DNA of 64,000 bases from Prevotella lacticifex (GCF_019973375.1 NZ_BPTV01000001.1:930001-994000); one strand, 5' to 3'; counted from the stretch's first letter, positions 24,785 to 34,819 are shown. The notes: generated by a model not told the origin, from the sequence alone. Numbers and translations are program-made.

Positions 24785-25795
24785 ATGGTAGATTACAAGA
24801 AATTAGGACTCGTCAACACCCGTGAGATGTTCAAAAGAGCCGTCAGCGGTGGCTATGCTATCCCGGCATTCAACTTCAACAACCTTGAGCAGCTCCAGGC
24901 TATCATAACTGCATCGTCAGAACTGAAGTCGCCGGTAATCCTGCAGGTTTCCAAGGGCGCACGTAACTATGCAAACCCAATCCTGCTGCGTTACATGGCA
25001 GAGGGTGCCGTGGAGTATGCAAAGTCGTTGGGATGCAACCATCCTGAGATTGTTCTGCACCTCGACCACGGAGATTCTTTCGAGCTCGTAAAGAGCTGTG
25101 TCGATATGGGCTTCTCATCAGTGATGATTGACGCTTCGTCGAAGCCGTTCGAGGAGAACATCGCTCTGACAAAGCAGTGCGTGGAGTACGCTCACAAGTA
25201 CGATGTCACCGTTGAGGCTGAGCTCGGTGTGCTCGCCGGCGTTGAGGATGAGGTTGCTTCGGAGGAGTCGCACTACACTCGTCCAGAGGAAGTTATCGAG
25301 TTCTCACAGCGTTCAGGCTGCGATTCTCTTGCTATTTCTATCGGCACAAGCCACGGCGCATACAAGTTCAAGCCAGAGCAGTGCACACGCGACCCGAAGA
25401 CTGGCCGTCTGGTACCTCCTCCATTGGCTTTCGACGTCCTGCACGAGGTAGAGAAGAAACTCCCTGGATTCCCAATCGTTCTCCACGGTTCTTCTTCTGT
25501 TCCTCAGAAGTATGTCGACATCATCAACAAGTACGGTGGCAATCTGCCTGACGCTATCGGTATTCCTGAGGAGCAGCTTCGTGAGGCTGCCAAGAGTGCT
25601 GTATGCAAGATCAATATCGACTCTGACTCTCGTCTGGCTTACACAGCAGGTGTGCGTGAGACTCTCGCCCTCCATCCTGAGGTCTTCGACCCACGTGGCT
25701 ACGGTAAGGTGGCACGCGCTTACATGACAGAGATGTACAAGCACAAGATTACTGACGTGCTTGGAAGTGAGAATAAACTTGCTAATCTCGACTAA
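24785..25795 (+). CDS. fba: Class II fructose-bisphosphate aldolase
   Basis: A 336-residue glycolytic enzyme cleaving fructose-1,6-bisphosphate. Class II metal ligands are visible: the His of VLHLDHGDS, the Glu of VEAELGVLAG, and the His residues of GTSHGAYKF and VLHGSSS. Codon use is strongly biased toward a small set, as expected of a highly expressed gene, and differs from the GC-rich neighbours upstream. Its stop codon overlaps the ATG of the next gene (TAATG). Confidence 0.95.
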   Translation: MVDYKKLGLVNTREMFKRAVSGGYAIPAFNFNNLEQLQAIITASSELKSPVILQVSKGARNYANPILLRYMAEGAVEYAKSLGCNHPEIVLHLDHGDSFELVKSCVDMGFSSVMIDASSKPFEENIALTKQCVEYAHKYDVTVEAELGVLAGVEDEVASEESHYTRPEEVIEFSQRSGCDSLAISIGTSHGAYKFKPEQCTRDPKTGRLVPPPLAFDVLHEVEKKLPGFPIVLHGSSSVPQKYVDIINKYGGNLPDAIGIPEEQLREAAKSAVCKINIDSDSRLAYTAGVRETLALHPEVFDPRGYGKVARAYMTEMYKHKITDVLGSENKLANLD

Positions 25796-26283
25796 TGAGC
25801 ATCAAGCGGGTATCTATATTTCTGGCCTTGGCACTGGTATGCACTGGTGCCCAGGCCCAGAGTAGGCACAGAACTGGCAAACCTAAGCAGCGCAGTGCGC
25901 AGGTGAGAAAGCCGCGTGTACCCGACAATTACAAGGGTACGGGTGCCGGGGTCTACGACCTCGGGGCTGATCTTCCTGAGGATGCTGCTGCCGGAAAGGG
26001 TGCTGTGGCCGTTTCTGTCGATACGATAAGAAACGCTGCGAGCAACGAGACACTGATTCCGACTGCCGAAATCGACGCCAACTACGTGTTGCAGGCTGAG
26101 GCCGCTTCACCCCTCGACAGGGTGGAGGTGTGTGATGAGACCGGAAAGGTGCTCCTCTCGACGGGTCTGCACCGAAGTAAAAAGGCTTCGGTCGACTTGA
26201 ACCAGTTCCCGAAAGACAAGCCGTTGGTTTTCAAATTCTATGGAGTCAACGGTAATACGCAGAATATAGAACTTTCGCATTAA
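25795..26283 (+). CDS. Small secreted protein downstream of aldolase
   Basis: A 162-residue protein with a signal peptide (about 1-21, ending AQAQ), a basic and proline-rich linker (residues 22-50) and a C-terminal beta-sandwich-like half (about 95-162) reading PLDRVEVCDETGKVLLSTG. The latter resembles small Ig-like or T9SS-tail-like folds. I do not recognise the family. Translational coupling to aldolase (one-base overlap) and a shared terminator place it in the same operon. Confidence 0.7.
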   Translation: MSIKRVSIFLALALVCTGAQAQSRHRTGKPKQRSAQVRKPRVPDNYKGTGAGVYDLGADLPEDAAAGKGAVAVSVDTIRNAASNETLIPTAEIDANYVLQAEAASPLDRVEVCDETGKVLLSTGLHRSKKASVDLNQFPKDKPLVFKFYGVNGNTQNIELSH

Positions 26284-26295
26284 ATGTACATAAAC

Positions 26296-26328
26296 AAAAA
26301 AGGAAGAGCCACTTGGTTCTTCCTTTTT
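26296..26328 (+). terminator. Rho-independent terminator after the aldolase operon
   Basis: Stem AAAAAGGAAGA/TCTTCCTTTTT with a short loop, ending in a T run, 13 bases after the stop codon at 26283. Confidence 0.85.
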
Positions 26329-26717
26329 GTTAATTACCTCGAAATCATTGCCTTATGGCAATGATACTATTATATTTCTTGGTTTTCTTCAGTATCTCTG
26401 CTTGGATGTGGAAGGGTAGACTTCAAAATTGACTTTGCTTGTGCATTCGGTAAGTACAGCTTGTCGGCAATGTAAGTTGTGTGCCTTGTCAGCAATTATT
26501 CTATTTCAAGTTTATATCTTATTGTCTGTGTCTGAAGTACGGCTCTTTCATTTAGTTCTTGACCGCCATGGCATGGTTAATCTTTGATTGCCTCTGACAA
26601 ATGCTTTTGTTGGCAATGGTCTGGATGATATAATACAAGTAACATAATGTAAAAATAATTCACAGTATGCCGTTTGCTGCGCAGTCTTTGTACGACGTTG
26701 ATTATCAGTGGATTACT

Positions 26718-26827
26718 AATACATGCCATTTTGTGTTCTAAAACGGTCCGTTTTAGGATGCAAAACGGTCCGTTTCGCAAGCTGAAACGGTCCGTTTTGC
26801 AAGCCGAAATGGTATGTTTTGGAATGG
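26718..26827 (+). repeat. 22-bp palindromic repeat array, site 2
   Basis: Five units start at 26718, 26740, 26762, 26784 and 26806. The three central units contain the perfect palindrome AAACGGTCCGTTT. Flanks TTGATTATCAGTGGATTAC on the left and GGAATG, then GTAAAGATATTTC, on the right are shared with the other arrays. Confidence 0.9.
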
Positions 26828-27104
26828 TGTAAAGATATTTCGATATTGTTTGCTGTTGCGTTGTCCTTTCCGGGCTGTAAGTATGATAGAGAAAGTACTC
26901 TGCTGTTGATTAATCTCCGCACCCGTAGAATTCACTAAGCGACCTTTAATTTTGCGGATATATAAGAGATTCTATGCTACATTTACCTTTGTTAGGTGGT
27001 GCTTGATTTGACGGTTAACAGGGTTATACTATAGGTGGAACTTATCGGAAGAGTGGGTGCGCAATTATTATGCCGTGTCTGCTAAAGGGATTAAATGGAA
27101 GAGC

Positions 27105-27290
27105 CGTAGTTCTATACCCCTTTCTATACCTCACTGAAACTCGGATTCGAGGAAAAATATTATGTAATTTTGCAGTCGGAAAACAATCCAGCCCAAATCT
27201 CAATGACTTGACTTTATATCTAAGTTTAGCCATTTTGGCAATCAGCGTTTGTCTATAATTGCGAACAGGGATGCCGGATGAGACACCGAA
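27105..27290 (+). pseudogene. Relic of the promoter/small-ORF cassette
   Basis: It aligns over about 180 bases with the reverse complement of 52370-52590: tandem TTTCTATACCCC-like repeats, GGAAAAATATT, the -7 box TAATTTTG at 27165-27172, then CTTTATATC...ATGCC. The reading frame corresponding to the 38-residue ORF at 52483 has a stop (TAA at about 27258) in this copy and lacks the start, so it appears broken. Confidence 0.5.
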
Positions 27291-27352
27291 ATGGCTGGAT
27301 ACCTCCTGCAGCTGATTAGCAGAAGGTATCCTAAGCGTCAACGGCTGCCGGA

Positions 27353-28870
27353 TTATTCCGACAGCTTGAGGAAGGCCTTTGGCAGATAGTCGATGATGTC
27401 GCTGGCTATAAGACTTTCTTTCCCTAACTCCTTGGCAGCGAGGTCGCCGGCAAGTCCGTGGAGATACATACCCACAAGACAAGCGTCGGCGCGGTGGTAG
27501 CCACGTGCTAAGAGTGCCGTGATAATGCCTGTGAGGACATCGCCGCAACCTGCTGTGGCCATTCCGCTGTTGCCGGTGGGATTGAAGACGATGTGTCCGT
27601 CGGGCATACAAAGGGCTGAATAGTGGCCTTTTAATATAATGTAGGAATGCATCGTCTCGGCAAGCTCCTGAGCACGGTGCAGACGTTCGTAGCTGCCGTT
27701 GCTCGGCGAGGACGCCAGACGGTCGAATTCCTTGGGATGTGGGGTCAGAATGGTACCTTTCGGCATCTGACTAATCCACGCGCGGTGGTTGGCAAGGATG
27801 TTTATGGCATCGGCATCGACAACAACGGGGCACTGGGCGCGCTTCATCTGAGTGATGAAGGCGATAGCGGAGTTCTCCTGCTGGCCAAGTCCGGGACCGA
27901 TGGCAACGGCATCAAAGTCATCACTGTCGACGGATTCGGAGAAGTAGGTCTCCTCGTGGTCCATGTGAAGGACCGCCTCGGGAACGCTCGTCTGCATGAT
28001 GTCGTAGTTCTTGCGGGGAGTATGGACGGTGACCTTTCCGGCTCCGGCCCTCAGACAGGCTCTCGCTGACAGAATGGCGGCACCCGACATGCCGTAGCTT
28101 CCGGCAATGATCAGGGCATTGCCCATAGATCCTTTATGAGCGAAATCGTTGCGGGGAAGGAGCCGCGGACGGATGTCCTTCTCCTCGAGGATGCTGTATG
28201 TTGCATCAACGTCGCGCATATACTCCTGGCTCAGCCTGATGTCGAGAACCTGAACCTTGCCGAGATATTCCTGGCAGTCAGCAAGATACATGGATAACTT
28301 CTTGCTGTGGAGCGTAAGAGTGTAATCGGCGCGGATGATGTTTGCCCGTACATTGTAGGAGTTGTCCTCAGTCATCAGTCCCGACGGCATGTCGATACTT
28401 ACCACCTTGGCGGGGCATTGGTTGATGTATTTCACCAAGGCCGCGAAACCGCCCGCAAGGGGTTTGTTGACACCTGAGCCGAAAAGTCCGTCGATAATCA
28501 GCGACGTAGCGTCGAGTTCGGGGATGTCGAACTTCGTCGTCACCTCCATAAACGATTTTATCCGCTTGTCGTCGATGATGCGCTGGCGGTTGGTGGAACA
28601 GTCGTCGCTGAGTTTACCCGTGATGTTGAACAGGTAAACTCTGACGCTGTAGCCCTGGTCGGCAAGCATACGCGATACCGCAAGGGCATCGCCACCATTA
28701 TTGCCCGGACCGGCAAACGTTACTATGGGCGTGTGAGTAGTCCACCGACGCATGATGGCCTCGGTGATAGCTTTAGCTGCGCGCTCCATAAGGTCTATCG
28801 ACTTTATAGGCTCGTGCTGAATCGTATATTTGTCAAGCTCGTGAATGTGAGCACTGGTTAAAATCTTCAT
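27353..28870 (-). CDS. nnr: Bifunctional NAD(P)H-hydrate repair enzyme
   Basis: A 505-residue fusion that repairs damaged NAD(P)H. The N-terminal epimerase (about 1-215) shows FAGPGNNGGDALAVSR. The C-terminal ATP/ADP-dependent dehydratase (about 225-505) shows GNALIIAGSYGMSGAAIL and the nucleotide-binding GNSGMATAGCGDVLTG. Length and domain order match the bacterial family. It is divergent from hpt, with 124 bases between them. Confidence 0.95.
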   Translation of the reverse strand: MKILTSAHIHELDKYTIQHEPIKSIDLMERAAKAITEAIMRRWTTHTPIVTFAGPGNNGGDALAVSRMLADQGYSVRVYLFNITGKLSDDCSTNRQRIIDDKRIKSFMEVTTKFDIPELDATSLIIDGLFGSGVNKPLAGGFAALVKYINQCPAKVVSIDMPSGLMTEDNSYNVRANIIRADYTLTLHSKKLSMYLADCQEYLGKVQVLDIRLSQEYMRDVDATYSILEEKDIRPRLLPRNDFAHKGSMGNALIIAGSYGMSGAAILSARACLRAGAGKVTVHTPRKNYDIMQTSVPEAVLHMDHEETYFSESVDSDDFDAVAIGPGLGQQENSAIAFITQMKRAQCPVVVDADAINILANHRAWISQMPKGTILTPHPKEFDRLASSPSNGSYERLHRAQELAETMHSYIILKGHYSALCMPDGHIVFNPTGNSGMATAGCGDVLTGIITALLARGYHRADACLVGMYLHGLAGDLAAKELGKESLIASDIIDYLPKAFLKLSE

Positions 28871-28961
28871 ATCAACCGCAAAGTTAATAAAAGATTATAT
28901 ATTTCAGAAACAATGAGCACAAAATTGTTTGGAGAAAATTCCTTTTTTCATAACTTTTTAG

Positions 28962-28969
28962 TAATTTTG
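28962..28969 (+). promoter_or_regulatory. Putative -7 box for the hpt-adk-obgE genes
   Basis: TAATTTTG lies 25 bases before ATG 28995. The -33 element is weak. Confidence 0.45.
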
Positions 28970-28994
28970 TGCCTAAATTTCTATCTACTATATA

Positions 28995-29534
28995 ATGAGC
29001 AGAGTTACAATTAAGGACAAGACTTTTGAAACTTCGATTCCTGAAGCGGAGATTCAAAAACGTGTGAAGGCCGTAGCCGACCGAATCAACAGTGACTTCC
29101 AGGGCCGCGTGCCGGTACTTTTGTCGGTGCTCAACGGATCGTTCGTGTTCGCAGCCGACCTGATGCGATATCTCAATATCGAGTGTGAGATATCGTTCGT
29201 AAAGATGGCTTCGTATGAGGGTACAAGCTCTACGGGCAAGGTTCGGAAACTCATCGGTGTGAATACCGACCTGAAAGGACGCGATGTTATCATCGTGGAG
29301 GATATCGTGGACACGGGTGTTACGATGAAGAATATGCTGGGAATGCTCAAGGAATATGAGCCTGCGTCACTGCATATCTGCACACTGCTCGTCAAGCCCG
29401 AGAAGCTCACGGTGCCCCTGAACATCGAATATTGCGCCATGGAGATCCCTAACGACTTCATTGTGGGCTACGGTCTCGACTACGACCAGCTCGGCAGAAA
29501 CCTGCGGGATATATATACCGTGGTGGAGGACTGA
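28995..29534 (+). CDS. hpt: Hypoxanthine phosphoribosyltransferase
   Basis: A 179-residue purine-salvage enzyme converting hypoxanthine (and usually guanine) with PRPP to nucleotide. It shows the PRPP-binding motif VIIVEDIVDTGVTM near residue 98, LNGSFVFAADLMR near 46 and the C-terminal VGYGLDYDQLGRNL typical of HPRT. It heads a run of plus-strand genes (adk, obgE, pgeF, comEC-like) with short spacers. Confidence 0.95.
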   Translation: MSRVTIKDKTFETSIPEAEIQKRVKAVADRINSDFQGRVPVLLSVLNGSFVFAADLMRYLNIECEISFVKMASYEGTSSTGKVRKLIGVNTDLKGRDVIIVEDIVDTGVTMKNMLGMLKEYEPASLHICTLLVKPEKLTVPLNIEYCAMEIPNDFIVGYGLDYDQLGRNLRDIYTVVED

Positions 29535-29571
29535 TGCTTTTTGTGAAATCTATTAAAACGAATATATAACG

Positions 29572-30150
29572 ATGAAGAACATTATCATCTTCGGTGCCCC
29601 CGGTGCCGGCAAGGGCACTCAGAGTGAAAAAATGATTGAGAAGTATGGTCTGGGCCATATTTCGACTGGCGATGTGCTGCGCGACCAGATAAAGAAGGGC
29701 ACAGAACTCGGTGTAACGGCAAAGAAATACATCGACGACGGAAAACTTATTCCCGACGATCTGATGGTTGATATCCTTGCGTCGGTCTACGACAGCTACG
29801 GAAAAGACCATAACGGAGTAATCTTCGACGGTTTCCCACGCACCATCAAGCAGGCTGAGGCTTTGAAAGCTATGCTCGACAAGCGCGGACATAAGGTCGC
29901 TGCCATGATAGAGCTGTCGGTTCCTGAGGACGAACTCGTCAAACGGCTCGTAAACCGCGGAAAGATCAGCGGACGCTCCGACGACAACGAGGAGACCATC
30001 CAGAAGCGCCTCAACGTATACCATGAGCAGACAGCACCGCTCATCGACTGGTATGACAAGGAGGGTATCCACCATCATGTGGAGGGTCTCGGAACTGTCG
30101 ATGAGATTTTCTCGCGTATCTGCGAGATTATCGACAGTCTTGACGACTGA
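29572..30150 (+). CDS. adk: Adenylate kinase
   Basis: A 192-residue kinase balancing ATP, ADP and AMP. The P-loop GAPGAGKGT lies at residues 8-16, and the AMP-site DGFPRTIKQAEA and LID-region KRLVNRGKISGRSDDN follow. The LID is short and has no zinc cysteines, which matches the short-form kinases of Bacteroidota. It sits 38 bases after hpt, fitting a purine-nucleotide grouping. Confidence 0.96.
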   Translation: MKNIIIFGAPGAGKGTQSEKMIEKYGLGHISTGDVLRDQIKKGTELGVTAKKYIDDGKLIPDDLMVDILASVYDSYGKDHNGVIFDGFPRTIKQAEALKAMLDKRGHKVAAMIELSVPEDELVKRLVNRGKISGRSDDNEETIQKRLNVYHEQTAPLIDWYDKEGIHHHVEGLGTVDEIFSRICEIIDSLDD

Positions 30151-30190
30151 TTATACGAAACGATTAAACATCATCACATAAAATCCAAAT

Positions 30191-31354
30191 ATGGCCGAAA
30201 GTAATTTTGTCGACTACGTAAAGATAATGTGCCGCTCAGGAAAGGGCGGCCGTGGCTCCATGCATCTGCGCCACGTCAAGTACAACCCTAACGGCGGTCC
30301 TGACGGTGGTGACGGCGGACGTGGCGGTAACGTGTATCTGCGTGGTAACCATAACTACTGGACATTGCTCCATCTGAAGTTTCAACGGCATATCTTCGCC
30401 GAAAACGGCGGCAACGGCGGCCGTGACAAGTGTCATGGTACCGACGGTAAGGATGTGTATATCGACGTTCCCTGCGGTACGGTGGTATATAATGCCGAGA
30501 CGGGAAAGTATGTCTGCGATGTCACTTACGACGGTCAGGTGGTGATGCTTCTCAAAGGCGGACGTGGCGGACTGGGTAACTTCCAGTTCCGTACGTCGAC
30601 GAACCAGGCTCCACGGTTTGCGCAGCCGGGGGAGCCGATGCAGGAGATGACAATCATCCTGGAGTTGAAACTGCTTGCTGACGTGGGACTTGTGGGATTT
30701 CCCAATGCCGGAAAATCGACCCTCCTGTCGGCTTTGTCGAGTGCGAAACCGAAGATAGCCAACTATCCTTTCACGACAATGGAGCCGTCGTTGGGTATCG
30801 TTCCCTACCGCGACGGTCAGAGTTTTGTTATGGCCGATATCCCTGGAATCATCGAGGGAGCCAGCGAGGGTAAGGGTCTCGGACTGCGTTTCCTGCGGCA
30901 TATCGAGCGCAACTCGCTGTTGCTGTTTATGGTTCCGGGCGATACCGATGATATAAAGCACGACTATGAAGTGCTCCTCGGCGAGCTGAAGAAGTTCAAT
31001 CCGGAGCTTATCGATAAGCACAGGGTATTGGCTATAACCAAGTGCGACCTCCTCGACGATGAGCTTATCGACATGCTTAGCGAGACTCTGCCTACCGATC
31101 TGCCGGTCGTTTTCATCTCGGCGGTGACAGGACAGGGCATTGATGAACTGAAGGACGTGCTGTGGAGGGAGTTGAACTCGGAGAGTAACAAACTTCAGGA
31201 AATCACGTCGGAGGACACCCTTGTTCACCGTGATAAGGATATGAATACCTTCCGGGAGGAACTTATCGACGAACACGAGGATGAGAATCTTGCCGACGAC
31301 ACAGAGAACGAGGAGTCGGAGGAGCTCGACGACTTCGAATATACTGACGATTGA
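30191..31354 (+). CDS. obgE: Obg GTPase
   Basis: A 387-residue GTPase associated with late 50S ribosome assembly and growth control. The N-terminal Obg fold (about 1-158) is glycine-rich. The G domain shows G1 [10 protein letters not shown]3 DIPGIIEGA and G4 ITKCDLLD. The C-terminus is a short acidic tail rather than the extra domain found in some Gram-positives. Its stop lies eight bases before the ATG of pgeF. Confidence 0.96.
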   Translation: MAESNFVDYVKIMCRSGKGGRGSMHLRHVKYNPNGGPDGGDGGRGGNVYLRGNHNYWTLLHLKFQRHIFAENGGNGGRDKCHGTDGKDVYIDVPCGTVVYNAETGKYVCDVTYDGQVVMLLKGGRGGLGNFQFRTSTNQAPRFAQPGEPMQEMTIILELKLLADVGLVGFPNAGKSTLLSALSSAKPKIANYPFTTMEPSLGIVPYRDGQSFVMADIPGIIEGASEGKGLGLRFLRHIERNSLLLFMVPGDTDDIKHDYEVLLGELKKFNPELIDKHRVLAITKCDLLDDELIDMLSETLPTDLPVVFISAVTGQGIDELKDVLWRELNSESNKLQEITSEDTLVHRDKDMNTFREELIDEHEDENLADDTENEESEELDDFEYTDD

Positions 31355-31362
31355 CTGCTATA

Positions 31363-32172
31363 ATGACGGCTGTTCTACATTATTATAATATGTCGCCGGC
31401 GGTGACTGCGTTCACTACGACCCGCCACGGCGGATACAGTAAGGACAATTTTGCCTCGCTGAACATCAATCCGCATCGTGGCGATGACCCTATTGCAGTG
31501 GAAAAGAACCTCCGGGCCGTTGCTGACGAGATAGGGCTGGATGCCGGAAGCATTGTCCGACAGCATCAGGTGCATGAGACTGTTCTGCGCAATATCGACG
31601 ACAGCTACTTCATTATGGACCGTGATGAGCGTGAGAAATGGCTGGAGGGGATTGATGGAGTCGTGACAAACCGGCGGCGGACATGTATCGGTGTGTTCAC
31701 GGCCGACTGCATTCCTGTCCTCTTTTTCGACCCAGTGCAGAACGCGATAGGTGCGGCTCATGCCGGATGGCGGGGAACGGTGAAGAGAATAGCGGAGAAA
31801 ACGGTCGCCTTTATGACCGAGAATTTCGGCTCCAATCCACAGGATATCCATGCGATAATAGGTCCCGGAATAACAATGAAGAACTTCGAGGTGGGGCAGG
31901 AGGTCTATGACGCTTTTGCCGATGCAGCTTTCGATATGCCGTCTATAGCCCGTAAGATGCCGGTGATGAATGCTTTGGCAGACGGACCATCGGAGAAATG
32001 GCATATCGATCTTCCGCAATGCAACCGTCTGCAGCTTATCAGTGCCGGTCTCAACGACGAGAATATCAGTCTCAGCGGTATCGATACCTATGACAATCAG
32101 GATGATTATTTCTCGGCCAGAAGACTGAAGACGGGATTCGGCACGATGTACACGGGTATCTTTATGCACTGA
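31363..32172 (+). CDS. pgeF: Peptidoglycan editing factor, laccase-domain (YfiH) family
   Basis: A 269-residue cytoplasmic protein of the YfiH/PgeF family, with metal-site motifs RQHQVHE, FTADCIPVL and AAHAGWRGT. In E. coli the homologue removes L-Ser-containing precursors; other members act on purine nucleosides. I choose ATG 31363; the longer frame starts at a TTG inside the obgE stop region. The gene is followed after three bases by the comEC-like gene, so translational coupling is likely. Confidence 0.92.
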   Translation: MTAVLHYYNMSPAVTAFTTTRHGGYSKDNFASLNINPHRGDDPIAVEKNLRAVADEIGLDAGSIVRQHQVHETVLRNIDDSYFIMDRDEREKWLEGIDGVVTNRRRTCIGVFTADCIPVLFFDPVQNAIGAAHAGWRGTVKRIAEKTVAFMTENFGSNPQDIHAIIGPGITMKNFEVGQEVYDAFADAAFDMPSIARKMPVMNALADGPSEKWHIDLPQCNRLQLISAGLNDENISLSGIDTYDNQDDYFSARRLKTGFGTMYTGIFMH

Positions 32173-32175
32173 CAG

Positions 32176-33702
32176 ATGTTCACAACCAACCGCCGACTCC
32201 AACTGTATCCTATGCTTAGGGTCACGATAATGTTGATTTTAGGCATAATAATCGGCCGGGTGGTTGGCACATCAGTGCCCGTAATCCTTTGGATAGCTTC
32301 ATTATTAGTTTCTGTTGTCGTAGCTTTATTGTTGCGGCGGCATCCTGTAGGACAGTCGATAGCGCTTCTACTTTCTTTCTTTTTTCTTGGCTCTATACTT
32401 ATAAGTCGTTCATTATCAAGGATGAACATAAAACTTCCTACCGACAATGTCGACTATCAGGCAGTGCTGCTGACAGAGCCTTCCGTCCACGGCAAGGTTG
32501 TTCAGACCGACTTGTTGGTTCTCGCCTCTGACCGTACGGTCAAGGTGAGGGCGTCGATCCTCCGCGATACCGTCGACAACCGGTGGCAAAGGCTTCATGT
32601 TGGCGATGGCATCAGTGCCTCGTCAGTGCTTGAGGAACCGCGGAATTTCTATCATTCTACATTTGATTATGCCCTCTGGCTCAAGGAACATGGTTTCAAG
32701 GCCGAGACGTTCATATACTACAGCGACTGGAAGAAGGACGTTGTCGACCTCACCCGGCTTTCCTATGCCGACCGCGTCGTAATCCAGGCGCGCAAGCTGC
32801 GGCAGTCGATTCTCTCACGTTATCATGATTATGGTGCTGACGGACAGAACTATGCTGTCCTTGCCGCCATGACTCTTGGCGACAAATCGGCATTGTCGCG
32901 CGAACTGAAGGACGACTATTCAATCTCCGGTGCGTCGCATGTGTTGGCATTGTCGGGGCTCCATTTAGGAATCATCTATGGCATTCTGACACTGCTGGCG
33001 CTATCTTTCAGCCGACGGTGGCTGTCACAATTGATTATTATGAGTGCTGTATGGGCGTATGTGGTGCTCGTGGGAATGCCCGCGTCGGTGGTGCGGTCAG
33101 CGGTGATGCTGTCGGTAATAGCCCTTGTGACAATCCTCAACCGAAACAATATCCTGCTCAACTCGTTGTCGCTTGCTGCCTTCGTGATTCTCGTTATGAA
33201 TCCTCTCAGCTTGTACGATATCGGTTTTCAGATGTCGTTCATGGCAGTGTTGGGCATAGCTCTTTTCCTTCCAATGCTCTGTCGGCAGCGTTTATTTATG
33301 GCAAGATGGAAGAAATGGCTCTATAAATTGTGGGGCATGATAGCGGTGTCGCTGGCGGCTCAGCTTGGTACGGTACCGTTAGTGGCTTATTATTTCGGCC
33401 GTTTCTCGTGCTATTTCATTCTCACCAATCTCGTGGTCATACCCTTTGCCGTCGTAGTTCTGTACGGGACAATAGCCGTTGTTGTAACGTTTCTCTCGCC
33501 GACTGTATCCTCTTTTCTTGCCGGAATCCTCATCGGCATTGTTCAGGAGATGAACAAAATCCTTCATTGGATAGCCTCCTTGCCGGGTGCGAGCGTCGAT
33601 GACATCAGCTGGTCGAAGACTCAGGTGATAGCCATCTACGCGTCGTTGTTGGCGTTATATTTCATTTTGAATTTCTTCGCGCCGAAGAAATATCCCAGTT
33701 GA
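32176..33702 (+). CDS. ComEC/Rec2-family DNA-uptake channel protein
   Basis: A 508-residue polytopic protein with N-terminal helices, a soluble DUF4131-like segment (about 85-200) and the conserved competence core with HVLALSGLHLGIIYG and VGMPASVVRSAVML. It ends soon after the core, without the C-terminal metallo-beta-lactamase domain of full-length ComEC. Stop and spacing look natural, so this is the short form known in many Bacteroidota rather than an evident truncation. A role in natural transformation is inferred from family only. Confidence 0.88.
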   Translation: MFTTNRRLQLYPMLRVTIMLILGIIIGRVVGTSVPVILWIASLLVSVVVALLLRRHPVGQSIALLLSFFFLGSILISRSLSRMNIKLPTDNVDYQAVLLTEPSVHGKVVQTDLLVLASDRTVKVRASILRDTVDNRWQRLHVGDGISASSVLEEPRNFYHSTFDYALWLKEHGFKAETFIYYSDWKKDVVDLTRLSYADRVVIQARKLRQSILSRYHDYGADGQNYAVLAAMTLGDKSALSRELKDDYSISGASHVLALSGLHLGIIYGILTLLALSFSRRWLSQLIIMSAVWAYVVLVGMPASVVRSAVMLSVIALVTILNRNNILLNSLSLAAFVILVMNPLSLYDIGFQMSFMAVLGIALFLPMLCRQRLFMARWKKWLYKLWGMIAVSLAAQLGTVPLVAYYFGRFSCYFILTNLVVIPFAVVVLYGTIAVVVTFLSPTVSSFLAGILIGIVQEMNKILHWIASLPGASVDDISWSKTQVIAIYASLLALYFILNFFAPKKYPS

Positions 33703-33706
33703 ATTC

Positions 33707-34657
33707 TTATTTGCCTCCTATCCAGAGGAATATCATTCCCAAGAGGACCAGTGCAAGGTCGACGGCTTTCGACTTCAGATTCTTCTCGTGGAAGAAAGCA
33801 GCACCGAAGAGGAAACTAACCACCACGCTGCCTCGTCTGACCATCGATACGATAGATATCATTGCGCCGGGCAGAGAGAGTGCGTAGAAATACACGAAAT
33901 CGGCGGCACTGAGGAATACCGATATCATGATTATTGTCGTCAGACCGTTGCTGTGCAGTCCGTCGACGATGGCACGGAAGAAGTTTTTCTTCTTTCCGCC
34001 GTTGGCATTGCTGTCGTTATGATGTATGACAGCAAGGACGATGCCCATCATTATCATCTGATAGAAGTTGTACCAGCTCTGTACGATCATTCTGTCGAGT
34101 CCCAGTCCCTGTGGATTCATGAGGTACTTGTCGTAAAGTCCGCTTACCGCACCGAGCACGGCACCAAGGACTATGAACCATATCCATCGGTTGTGGCGGA
34201 AGGATATGCCTTCTTTGCGGCTGCTTCTCGACAGCATGAAGAATGAGGCCACGGCTAAGAGTACACCTGTCCACTGCCATGCGTTGAGCTGTTCGCCATA
34301 GACGAGGATGGCGCCAAGGAGCACGAGCACCGGGCGTGTGGCGTTGATAGGCCCGTAGATGGTCAGCGGAACGTGTTTCATTCCGAGGTACCCGAATGTC
34401 CACGACGAGAGGACGATAATGCTCTTTAGGATTATCCATTTGTGAACTTCCCATCCGCCGCTGGCCACATGGAATATGGTGCCGTCGAGATAAGCCGATG
34501 AGTATGAGATGATTATGAACGGGGCGAAAATCAATGTGGAGAAAAGCGTATTGAGGAAGAGTACCGTTGCCACGGCGTTATCCTGCAAAGCTTTCTTCTT
34601 GAATGAGTCGTAGAATCCCAACAGCGTTGCTGAGAGAAATGCTAATATCAACCACAT
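33707..34657 (-). CDS. EamA/DMT-superfamily transporter
   Basis: A 316-residue membrane protein with ten predicted helices in two halves (starting LAFLSATLLGFYDSFKKKAL and IWFIVLGAVLGAVSGLYDK). It belongs to the EamA family; substrate is unknown. It lies downstream of truA on the same strand with a 160-base spacer. That spacer holds two copies of GTTGTTCCTCCA (minus strand), so it may have its own expression signals. The gene converges on the comEC-like gene with four bases between stops. Confidence 0.85.
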   Translation of the reverse strand: MWLILAFLSATLLGFYDSFKKKALQDNAVATVLFLNTLFSTLIFAPFIIISYSSAYLDGTIFHVASGGWEVHKWIILKSIIVLSSWTFGYLGMKHVPLTIYGPINATRPVLVLLGAILVYGEQLNAWQWTGVLLAVASFFMLSRSSRKEGISFRHNRWIWFIVLGAVLGAVSGLYDKYLMNPQGLGLDRMIVQSWYNFYQMIMMGIVLAVIHHNDSNANGGKKKNFFRAIVDGLHSNGLTTIIMISVFLSAADFVYFYALSLPGAMISIVSMVRRGSVVVSFLFGAAFFHEKNLKSKAVDLALVLLGMIFLWIGGK

Positions 34658-34819
34658 AGTCTGTATTATCTTTTAATCCGGTTGTAATTTTATATTCTTG
34701 TTATGGAGGAACAACAGCGGACAATATCCTTGTTGCCGTTTATGGGCTGTCATTCAATATCTTATGTTGTGGAGGAACAACTGTCGGTAACACTGTTTTC
34801 CCCCGTTATAGAGTTGTTG

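Larger units (their letters stand above)
26284..27352. other. 1.07-kb gap with terminator, 22-bp array and relic cassette
   Basis: No convincing intact gene. It holds the aldolase terminator, A+T-rich sequence to about 26690, the 22-bp repeat array (26718-26827), and at 27105-27290 a decayed copy of a promoter/small-ORF cassette whose better copy is at 52367-52590. The longest open frames here lack start context and recognisable content. Confidence 0.7.

Noticed and set aside
27042..27611. 189-codon minus-strand frame overlapping the start of the gap and nnr
   Set aside because: It is out of frame with nnr over its first third, crosses the relic cassette and has Arg/His-rich, non-protein-like composition.
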